Shown: positions 1 through 15,300 of the stretch, piece by piece
How the letters are laid out: the number at the start of each line of letters is the position of its first letter
Position numbering within the stretch: position 1 is the stretch's first letter
NCBI GenBank assembly: GCA_004794655.1
Contig: SMMW01000576.1
Location: 3,051,501 to 3,115,500, forward strand
DNA length: 64,000 nt
Source: Marisa cornuarietis
Taxonomy: Eukaryota > Mollusca > Gastropoda > Architaenioglossa > Ampullariidae
Direction: 5' to 3'
Program-made: the position numbers and the translations under genes
Notes under the pieces: generated by a model
Database searches by the model: none
Seen by the model: only the letters and a program-made list of their open reading frames with translations
Told to the model about the DNA's origin: nothing

Positions 1-2576
1 AAGTGTCACATGAAGGGGATTTTTTGTGAAGGGAGCCAAACACAACAAAGCTTCAAGGTAATATCCAATAGATCGTTGAGGGTTGCAGTCATGTTCCACA
101 GTTCCTCCCATAAGAAGTCCTGGCTCGAACAGTAGACTTGTACCTGGCCAGTAAAAGTTTCTCTTTACCTTGTAATTAAAGCAGCACAATTTTATGGTAA
201 AACTAGAGAATAAAATGCTAATGATAACAAAAGAGACATGAGCAATGGGAAAACAAATTTAATTTTTAATTTTCTTTAAAACAAATAAGTTTGGCACCTG
301 TTGTACTGATCACGATCTTTGTGCCATTTGTGATTTTGTCCAGCAACCGAATAAAGCTTGCCTCATATTCTGAAACAGAAAAAAAGAATCTATTTTGTAA
401 TAGACACTCCACATGCACAAAATAAAAAAATGTCTGTCATTTTTTTTCACATTACATAAAAAAGGAATGCCAACCATGTGTCATATGCATTAATACACAA
501 CACTCCTATTTGTACAAAAAGAATATTTTTTATACTTCTTAGGCCAGTCTTGTTTGTCGATGATCAATTTATCACTTTGAAGATTTGACAATAGCATTGG
601 TGGATTTGACCACTGCTAGGAGTTGTGATCGTAGGTCATAAGTTGTTTCCAACACATTTTTCATTGGTTGCCCTGTGCATGCCTCTCAGAAAAGTGAGGT
701 ATCAAACACCTCACTCCCTAACGACCTGAAAAAGGTCATGGGCTTACCTTGACACAAGTAAGTTTGAGCTAATGATATTTGTTAACAAGTAGGTTTATTG
801 CAAAGTGTTTTATATGAACAGACCACTAACCTGAACTCTTGACATTTTCAGACTTCTCTCTACTACCTATCAAGACTCAAGTTTAGAGCTCAAGAGAAAG
901 CAGATAGCCAAGAGGCTAGAGCACTGGCATCCAAACTAAGAGGTGTGACAGTTTCATATTTATGTGGCACAGCAAACTTCTCCCAGTTAACCCATCTGCT
1001 GGGAATGGGTACCTGGCTCTACAGAGGGTTGGGGAATGTAAGGAAGCGATGGAGGGGGGATCGGTGTGTTATGCTAAGCCAGAAACTAAAGCTTTATCAA
1101 GGCAAGGCAGCCATCCAGATGCGACATGTAGAGAAAGAACAGCATGCCTGAGACAACAGCTGAGCCCAAGACAGCCAACCCTCACTGTAATGGTGACAGG
1201 TGCTAACTGTTGCACTACTGGATCACCATAGGTAATTTTTTTTTTAAATTGGTGTTTTATGCTGAGCCAGCAACTAAGGCTATATCACGGCAAAGCAGCC
1301 AGCCCTGTAAACAGATGCCACATGCAGAGAAAGAACAGCGTGCCTGAGACGAGAACTGAACCCAGGACAGCCAACCTTCACTGTATTGGTGACAGGCGCT
1401 AACTGTTGTGCCATCGGACCGCACCTTAGGTAAGGAAACATGGGAGATGAGATGGGCACCACCTTCACATAAATCTGACCTTATGAAAAGGTTTCAAACA
1501 ATGTCCTGAAAAAGGTTAAGGAATGACCTTTACCTTTTTTTTCAAATACTGCTGTCCTTATCTTTGGAAACAATAATATATAGTCACCAGCTTTGAACTA
1601 CAGTGCAGCAAAGACTGTGAAACTCCCTTCCCTTCTATATCCAGCACTTGCCCACTGCTTTGAAACATCTTTTGCATAAGTACTACTCCAAAACACAGTT
1701 CACTACTAACCCCTCTCCTTTCCTTCTTCTTCTGATAGGCCTGACCTGCTGATTACTTTTGTTATTTTTCATTGCTATTTTCTGCAGGTAACAGTGCTAC
1801 CTTCTTCACTCTTTTTCACTCCATCTTCATCATTGTCCATTTTTCTGTTCTTTCATGTACTACTGGTTATTTTGTATCAAGCACTGAGTGATGCTCTTAT
1901 GTGATTCTGCGCTATATAAATCACACATTTATAACTATTAAACAATGCTGATTGTAGTACCCCGCACATATAAAAAATTCCCAAACTGTGCTAACACTGT
2001 CTTCATGGCCTCACCCCTGGATACCCATCTGAAATGCCGACGCCCTACCAACGCCTCTGGTCTTCTACGGACGCTCGTCATGAGTCATGGTAACCATCCG
2101 ACCGAAAAAATATATTTCCTGCTCCTTTTCCTTTCTGGTCTAGTATCTGGTATGTCCTTCTGCTACTGCTTCGCACCCTGAACACCTTCGAGACTTTCAT
2201 ACCCACATCTTTCTCGAATACCTCAAGTATCTGGCGGTTGCCTTTGGCTCTCATTCTATCTCTCCTCCCCCAACTTCATCTTTTATAATTATTTGCACTT
2301 TGTATTCCTGTAGCTATATATGTACACTCAAACTACTCTTTTATGAAAGTGCGTTCAGCTCACTGTCAGGTGGGTGAAAGTACTATTATTTTGGCAGGCT
2401 ACGTCTACTCAGTCAGCTGGAACAGCCAGTATTAAAACAAAATGTCAAAAGACCCTGTTACCTCTCAGTCCTGGGTCAGAGCCTTCATGCCGAATCTTTT
2501 TCAGTTTAACTGCTTTTCCACTAACAACTGACAAAATTAGGCGTTGCCTGAAAAAGTTGGCACCTTCAAACTCCAT
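1..2576 (-). CDS. RCL1: RNA 3'-terminal phosphate cyclase-like protein, 5' part (three exons, runs off the left edge)
   Basis: Three minus-strand exons join in phase: 2576-2462 (start ATG 2576-2574), 369-298 and 143-1, giving 110 codons of a family protein of roughly 370 residues. Exon 1 carries GANFFRQRLILS and DPGLR, exon 2 carries YEASFIRLLDKITNGTK, and exon 3 carries LLFEPGLLMGGTVEHDC followed by SIGYYLEALLCLAPF. These are the hallmark N-terminal blocks of RCL1. Known role of the family: a catalytically inactive relative of RNA cyclase in the nucleolus that works with BMS1 in 18S pre-rRNA processing. Donors are GTAACA and GTGCCA; the acceptors end in CAG. Intron 1 (about 2.1 kb) holds LINE and SINE relics. 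The gene is head-to-head with ERCC8. The open frame reaches base 1, so the rest of the gene lies to the left. The start choice rests on alignment to the family's usual start and on the lack of an upstream in-frame extension that resembles it. Confidence 0.93.
905..1540. repeat. Composite tRNA-derived SINE block with a duplicated module
   Basis: About 905-1050 matches the SINE body also seen at 14280-14460 (the GGGAATGGGTA segment and the following GGTTGGGGAA-type segment). Two copies of a second module follow, about 1066-1232 and 1238-1430. Each contains GCCACATGCAGAGAAAGAAC or a close variant and ends in a block that, on the minus strand, looks like a tRNA: A-box-like TGGCACAACAGTTAGCGCC and B-box-like GGGTTCAGTTC. 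The tail has ACCTGAAAAAGGTTAAG-type sequence and ends in a T-run near 1540. Boundaries are approximate. Confidence 0.6.
1590..1935 (+). mobile_element. L2/CR1-like LINE 3' fragment, degraded
   Basis: The segment resembles the ends of the copies at 50.3 and 56.4 kb: a decayed LPFYI...LPT block, then the non-coding tail ending GCGCTATATAAAT, the typical 3' signature of this family here. It is 5'-truncated and cannot code. It lies in RCL1 intron 1. Confidence 0.5.
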
Positions 2577-2889
2577 TATGAGAAAAGACACGTGCAGAAA
2601 AACGCCACCATGTGTACAATATGAGTAAAGCTACTTCCGGAAACTCTCTGTTTTCTTAGTTCCGTATTCATACGCTGCGAAGTGGATCTCAAATGATAAT
2701 GAGTGCAAATTTAGAATAAAATATATATGACCAAACATATATATATATATATATTTGAGAGGTTTTATATTTCTCTGTTTTATTTCAAAAGAGGAAACAG
2801 AAGTCTGTTGAGGAAACCCTTCTTATAACTGTGTTTATTTTAGCTTCATTCCTTAGAGAGCTGATGGCAACAAGGAGAAGTTGTCTGTC
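2577..2889. promoter_or_regulatory. Bidirectional promoter region, RCL1 (left) and ERCC8 (right)
   Basis: The interval of 313 bp separates two divergent start codons. It holds a perfect E-box CACGTG at 2589-2594 and an ETS-type ACTTCCGG at 2633-2640, both near the RCL1 start. An (AT)n tract lies near 2736-2755. ETS and E-box elements are common in divergent housekeeping promoters, and CACGTG is typical of ribosome-biogenesis genes. No TATA box in a convincing position was found. Transcription start sites are not visible from sequence. Confidence 0.6.
2610..2624 (+). other. Possible 4-codon uORF of ERCC8 in an optimal Kozak context
   Basis: GCCACCATG (ATG at 2610-2612) begins a frame of four sense codons ending in TGA at 2622-2624, 280 bp upstream of the ERCC8 ATG. 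It would act as an upstream ORF only if ERCC8 transcription starts to its left, which the sequence does not show. The context could be chance. Confidence 0.25.
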
Positions 2890-5207
2890 ATGCTACGTCT
2901 TCTGAGTGAGAGAGAAACTGGGCAGTCTGAACCACTAATCTTAAGAAGAGCAGAAACAACACGGAGATATTTTAACCTTGGATTAAGCAAATTTCGAGAT
3001 GTAGAAGGAGTCCACAAAGGAAGTATCAACTCTGTGGACATTGACACTGTAGAAAATAGATAGTAAGTAGGCCTATAGGCGTAACATATTTGATGATATA
3101 TATAATACAAAAGAGAGAGCATAGTATAGTTTTGGTATGTCATGAAGTACCACATGATAACCTCAACTTTCGCTTATATAAAAATAGGGCAGAACTTTGA
3201 TATAGGGGGGCAACGTGACGCGATAGGCTGGTCTATGTTATTTTGTCAGAGGTTTGGGGTAGGGGGTTAGGTTTAGTTTATTAGGTACAATTGGGCAATT
3301 GAGTGGAGCGAGCAGACGACAAATGCCGCGAGCCATTTCTGTTATGGCCTTCACGTTGCTCCCCTATATGAAAGCTGTACCAAAAATAGTCTAACATTTT
3401 ACTGCATGTTACCTTACACGGCAGTCTAAAGCATAGTTTGAAAATCAACCAGTCATTTACGTCTTTTTCAAGTCTTCTTTCAGGTGGTTCACATTCTACA
3501 ATAGCTATTCATGATCTACAGACAGCTAACAATGGAATGGTACAGACTTACAAACATGTGTGCCAGACATCTGACAGCAGCAACTTCAAATACAGTGTTG
3601 ACACAGTACAGTGGTACCCCATTGACACAGGAATGTTCACCACCAGTGGAGCTGACCATAAGCTTAACATATGGGATACAAACACAATGAAGGTAAGGTA
3701 AATTATAGAAGTCAGTGTTTCTCATGAAATAATCTACTGATTATGTAATATTTCTATGCATAAGCCTATGAAAGTAATATTGACAGTAAAGTTGATGACT
3801 GCATCAACACTTTCTGTTATACTTGCATAGGTGACATACACCATCCCATTGTTTGTATGGATTCAGTCTTGACAGATGCTTCTGTTTTGTTTAGGTGGCG
3901 GACTATTATACTTTTAACTCCAGGGTGTATGATCATCATATGTCCAGCATTGCTCAGAAGCATTGTCTTATAGCTGTTGGGTGTGACCGATCAACTGTCA
4001 AGCTGGTAGACATGAAATCAGGGGCAGCAACTCACCAGCTGAAAGGCCACACAGGCTCAGTTGTTGCAGTTAGGTGGTCTCCAAGACATGAATTTCTTCT
4101 TGCAACTGGCAGGTATTTGGATTTCATTTATCCTAATATATCTGTATATATTATGATATAAATTTGAGGCTTTCAGGCTGCTGACCTGATCAATCAGCAT
4201 TAAAATATATGGCAAAATTATTTCTAGCCTTTGTTCTTATGCTTCTTTTTGCTATAATGACCTTTTCTGAGCACTTTTGATACTGCACAAAGGTAACATG
4301 TCCAGAATTATTTTCAATTTCTTTAAAATTAGTTTTCATGCATGAACATCTACAAGTGTTTTAAAAGTATCAACTGGGTATGTTTGTGTATTCATGCAAT
4401 CGACATGCATGCATGTGCATGTTTCTATGAGCAGTACTGACAGTAAGGTATTACTGTGGGACGTCCGAACAGCCAAAGGCAGCCTCCTGGCACTGGACCA
4501 ACACAACAGGAGGGTCAGCTCCAAAGCTGGTGATTGTGAGTAGAGATGTTTGATGAAGAAGTGTGTTTTTAAGTGGAATAGTCTTTCAAGTTTAAGAAAG
4601 CCATCCTTCACTTATGAATTACCGGGGGGGTTGGTGTTAACCTTATCAGCTCTTGAAGAAAATACAATTTTCTTCTATGATCACAAAACTAAACTTCAAT
4701 TTTTCAGTGAAAACAGCTCATGATGGCACAGTGAATGGTCTTCAGTTTACATCAGATGGATTGTTTATTGTGAGCTTTGGAACAGATGACCGACTCAGAC
4801 TGTGGAATACCTCTACAGGCAGGAACATGTTAGTGAATTTTGGCTCAGTGTTTAACAGCAGCAAAAGATCTGTGAAGTTTGCCATCTCTGGAGATGGATG
4901 TCCAGATGTATTGTTTATTCCGAGTGAAGGTAATATCCAGGTGCTGGACCTGTACCAGGGAACCCACCTGAATACCTTACACGGGCATTACAACTTGGTC
5001 AACTGTTGTGCACTACAGAAAGAAACACAATATCTATTTAGTGGAGGTGCTGATAGGAATATACTGGTCTGGATACCTACTTCAGAGACAGAGGATTATG
5101 AAGAACACTTAAAAGGTCAAAGTAGAGAATGTCACTTAGAAGGAAATGTAAGAAAAGAAATGACTGCAACGGCAGATACTTGGAGCAGTGATGAAGATGA
5201 TGCATGA
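2890..5207 (+). CDS. ERCC8: DNA excision repair protein ERCC-8 (CSA), WD40 substrate receptor
   Basis: Five exons join in frame: 2890-3062, 3473-3692, 3895-4112, 4435-4535 and 4708-5207 (stop TGA 5205-5207). They total 1212 nt, or 403 residues, close to the human protein's 396. The protein opens MLRLLSERETG like vertebrate CSA. It keeps RRAETTRRYFNLGL, YSVDTVQWYPIDTGMFT, WDTNT, KHCLIAVG, LLWDVRTAKG (a DDB1-binding WDxR-type motif), TAHDGTVNGLQFTSDG, LRLWNTSTG and LHGHYNLVNCCALQ. The acidic tail ends WSSDEDDA. Known role: the WD40 propeller of the CUL4-DDB1 ubiquitin ligase, which acts on CSB and stalled RNA polymerase II in transcription-coupled repair. The first two blocks encode the N-terminal helix that docks on DDB1. 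Intron 1 carries a MITE. The 3' end abuts that of HDAC3. ATG 2890 was chosen by alignment; the only in-frame codons before it are non-ATG. Confidence 0.96.
3190..3377. mobile_element. MITE with terminal inverted repeats in ERCC8 intron 1
   Basis: The left end reads CAGAACTTTGATATAGGGG and the right end, reverse-complemented, CAGCTTTCATATAGGGG. Both continue with GCAACGTGA or a one-base variant. The terminal repeats are about 28 bp with few mismatches. The element is about 188 bp long, has no coding capacity and occupies half of intron 1. The size and ends fit a non-autonomous DNA transposon; the superfamily was not determined. Confidence 0.75.
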
Positions 5208-5264
5208 TTGTTACAGGGCATTAAAATATGACACTTTTTTCATCTGTAAGGGTCATTCTAGAAC

Positions 5265-5270
5265 AATAAA
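5265..5270 (+). terminator. ERCC8: Polyadenylation signal AATAAA, ERCC8
   Basis: This is the first canonical AATAAA after the ERCC8 stop, 58 bp downstream, and predicts a 3' UTR of about 80 nt. It is only 18 bp from the oppositely oriented signal assigned to HDAC3. Confidence 0.6.
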
Positions 5271-5288
5271 CAGTGCTAAGTATTCAAA

Positions 5289-5294
5289 TTTATT
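5289..5294 (-). terminator. HDAC3: Polyadenylation signal AATAAA (minus strand), HDAC3
   Basis: TTTATT on the plus strand reads AATAAA on the minus strand, about 655 bp after the HDAC3 stop. Cleavage 10-30 nt further on would fall at about 5260-5280, inside the ERCC8 3' UTR, making the two mRNAs overlap at their ends. Confidence 0.5.
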
Positions 5295-5948
5295 TTTAAT
5301 CCAATGTATTTCAAAAGATCCAGAAATAATACCAATATTTCCTTTTACAAACAATTGTTCCATTTGCTAATATTTAACTACATAACCTGCTTCTCATGCT
5401 GCAAAAGAAATTTGTAATTCTTTGAACTTTCCTACACACCCTTGCATACACACAAATATGTTTGCATTTGCTCTCAAACATGCATGTGCATGCATGCACA
5501 CACAAATATGAATGTGTGCACACACATTTTGGCTACCAACATATAGTAAAGACAACTCTTAATCAGCCATACAAAAATTCTCACTTGAGACAGAAGTGTC
5601 TTCTGCCCAGATCTCTCATTACATCACCTAAAAAGTTCATTGTTACATGTGTTTAGAAGACACCAAATTTCAGTTCCAGCAAATGCTACATGACATGAAT
5701 GGATCAACTGTACCACAAATGCTGCAACAATTGTATAGCCCTATTTACAGAAGGCAGTGTTTGTTGTGACATGAGTATTTTACAACAGTGAATGGCAAAA
5801 TTAATCTTGTAAACCACATGACCAACATCTGGAAGTTATTCACATATGCAGACAACACAAGCTAGACTTCCAGTTCGTTTCCTGGCTGAAGTGATAAGAT
5901 TTCACAAAGAATATTACACAACGACGTGAGGTGCCTATAGTAAAACAC

Positions 5949-12146
<6,198 letters not shown>

Positions 12147-12323
12147 GTTTTACCATTCACAAATGAAACATTATAACAGAAATGAAAAAGTCTAGCAGTT
12201 ACACATACGAACACAATGGCAAACACTTTCTTCTCTTATAAAGAGTTTAAGCAGGGGACGGTACTCTCAAGTACAGTCATTTTGGCTTGTGGAGAAAGAC
12301 TAAAATCACCGTAGTCAGCGACC
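12147..12323. promoter_or_regulatory. Bidirectional promoter region, HDAC3 (left) and CWC27 (right)
   Basis: Only 177 bp separate the HDAC3 and CWC27 start codons, so both 5' UTRs and core promoters must fit here or overlap. A TATAAAG sits at 12237-12243 on the plus strand, about 80 bp before the CWC27 ATG, but its use is unproven. No CpG-island-like composition is seen; the interval is AT-rich. Confidence 0.6.
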
Positions 12324-15300
12324 ATGAGCAATATTTATATACAAGAACCTCCTACACACGGGAAGGTGAGATAATGACAATTCACGATAATTTATCGTTG
12401 AAGGTTTGAATGAAATGGCTCTTATAAACGAAAAAAACACGTAGTAGTGGAGTGTGGAACTGGAAGAGAATTGTGAATGTTAAAAAGTTTGCCAACGGCA
12501 AGGATAATCAGAATGAAAATGTAAAACGCCTGTTTTTATTCAGAAAATTTTTACCGATTCTTTTTATAAAATTGAGGTTAAAGAACCACCATTCTGTAGA
12601 TCGTAAAAAGGTGGTGATCTGTGTGTGTGTGTGTGTTGGAGAGAGAGAGAGAGAGATAAGAGGTAAAAGTGTATGTATCAGACTGGATATAGGCCTATAA
12701 ATGCCAAAGACATTTTTAGCATTATTAACATATTATATGAAGTGAGAAAAATAACTCAGCATATCTAATTAAAAAACCCAACTACATGTATAACAAATTA
12801 AATTAATATATTCTTGTAACTCTTTTGTATTTCTGGTGTGAGTAATCATGCAACATGTGACTTTCTGTATTTGTGTGTGTGTTTAGGCTCTGCTGAAAAC
12901 TACAGTTGGGGACATCGATATTGAGCTTTGGTCAAAAGAAGCACCTAAAGCTTGTCGAAACTTTGTTCAACTGTGCCTTGAAGGTTACTATGACAACACC
13001 ATATTTCATCGAGTGGTGCCAAATTTTATTGTTCAGGGAGGTGACCCAACAGAAACTGGAGAAGGAGGAGAATCTGTGTATGGAGCACCCTTTAAAGTAA
13101 GCTTTTAAAACATATTTTTCTTGAAGCATCAAAATGGAGAGCAGTATTGTGTAGTTTCTTAAAATACTGTCTAACAAGACATTCACTGTCAGTTGTCACA
13201 TATTTTGTTGTGTTCCACACAGGATGAATTTCACTCTAGGCTTCGTTTCGTGCGACGTGGACTGGTTGCTATGGCTAACAGTGGCCCAAATGACAATGGC
13301 AGTCAGTTTTTCTTCACCATGAAAGATACACCAGAATTGCAGAACAAGCATACTATTTTTGGCAAAGTAGGTTTAAAGTTTGTTTGCTTAATATTCACAC
13401 CTTGTTTTCCACAGCATTGTTGAATATGTTTTATCTGATATATATTTTAAATTTAACAGGAATAAAAATGCCAGTTTTTTTTATCTATTCTGGTCAGTTT
13501 TATGCCATAAGCATATCTCCTATTCCTGTAGTACAGCAAGGCACTTGCTTATTAGATTTAAGCAGCGATGAGGTCTATCCACATCACTGATGCTGCTATA
13601 TCCACATGAGTGAGTTATGTTTGGTTCTCCTATACATATTTAATTCCATTGTATTACATAGTTCTTTTTTACAACAGAGATTTAATGGATGATGTTTAGT
13701 TTATTAATGTTTATGCCTTTTACAGCAACCCACTTTGCATACTGAGTTTAGAACATTGTTCCATCCTTGTTGCTTACCATTCAGATGACTTGCAGTAGCC
13801 TACATTAAGTTGGTCTGTGCTGTGTGTTACTTAAGTCCTCGCTAGCTAACTAGAAATATGTCATTGCAGCTTAAGCCATAGCACACTTCTTTATATGTAA
13901 CAGGTTGTGGGTGACACTTTATTCAACATGCTAAAACTGCAGGAAGTGGAGGTTGGAGCCAATGAGCGGCCTTTAGAGCCGCACAAAATTCTTCACACAG
14001 AGGTCAGTTGATCGCCATAAATATATAAAACATTTTGCAGCTGACAGAAATTCATATTTTTTGCAAATGAATTATAAATATGAATCTACAACATACAAAT
14101 ATAAAAAGAAAGGTGATGATGGTTTTAGCACTTGCCCATAGATACTAGGAGCATTTTGTAGAATCTCATTAATTCCTTTATTTGTCTCTTAACTGGTACT
14201 AGTTATGTTGGTCTGCCAGTACTGGTCATCAGAGCGGGAGGAAGGCATATGGGTAGGTGCAGTCTTCTAACCAGGCCCACCACTCAGGGTAGAAGTGGAT
14301 ACCTGAGTGGTTAGAGCGCTGTCGTCCAAACTGCTGGTTCAATACCCAATTAGCACAGTGAAGTTCCTCCAGTTGACGCAGCTGGTGGGAATGGGTATCT
14401 GACTCCATTGATTGTTGGGGAAGGTAAGGCAGCGAGGGACGGATGTGCACCGCCCTCACATAAAGCTGGCCCCGAGAAAACTGAGGTCTCTAACACTTCA
14501 CTTCCGAACAACCTGAAAAGGTTAAGAGGTGATCTTTACCTTTTTGCACCACTCAGGTCTATCATGAGCATTGGTGAGGAGATCCTGCACAGAACAACCA
14601 GTCAGCTTTGTCACATTTATAAGTCAGTTCTTCCTCAGATCACCTCGGCATCGACCTTCCTCCAAGGTATCTTGAAGGACAATATTAGATGGAGTGTCGT
14701 TCTAGGTCACATGACCAAACCAGACCAGCTTACACTGTTGCAAGTAGTGATTCCTGGCGTCTTATAAGTGTGGAGACCATGCTTCCTACATATTCATTGG
14801 TTTTATGCACTGGTTTTATCCCTTATGAGATCTGGAGCAAACTTCTCAGGCATTTATGCTGAAATGCCTGGATTCTCCTCTTGTTGGAAAGCTGAGTCCA
14901 TGTTTCATGCAGGTAAAGCAGGATTGGAAATATGAGGAACTTGCTCAGATTGTACTTCATAGTAAACCTGATGGTATTGCTGCACCAGGTCCTGTTCGAC
15001 CTAATCATTGCTGCTGTAGAATGTGTCCTTCAGTTTATTGTATTTATTCATTTCAGTTCTTCTCCATGTCCTGCATATCCTTTACCCTTCTGACCCATTC
15101 TATGATTATAATGAAGATTATTTTAATACTCAAACATTCATCATCTTTGATGAGAATTTCCGCATCAGTGACTGTGCATTTATACCTGTGTTGGTACTTA
15201 CGAACCCACTAGCAAAGATTAGCTTAATGTTGGCAAAAGATGCTTGTTGGTTGTTTCAGATATTGTTCAATCCATTTGATGACATAATACCTCGCCAGCT

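Larger units (their letters stand above)
370..2461. other. RCL1 intron 1, filled with SINE and L2 relics
   Basis: No exon-like sequence was seen inside this intron. It holds a SINE-like tail near 685-750, a composite SINE block at about 905-1540 and an L2-like LINE 3' end at about 1590-1935. The stretch 1945-2340 is unassigned and carries no convincing gene. Confidence 0.6.
5208..5948. other. Convergent 3' UTR interval, ERCC8 / HDAC3
   Basis: This 741-bp interval between the two stop codons contains the opposed polyadenylation signals at 5265-5270 and 5289-5294. Most of it is therefore HDAC3 3' UTR. Short CA/TG-rich runs occur near 5480-5530. No ORF with support was found. Confidence 0.55.

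Noticed and set aside
2881..2889. Extending ERCC8 upstream of ATG 2890
   Set aside because: The extra in-frame codons lack an ATG, and orthologues start at the aligned methionine.
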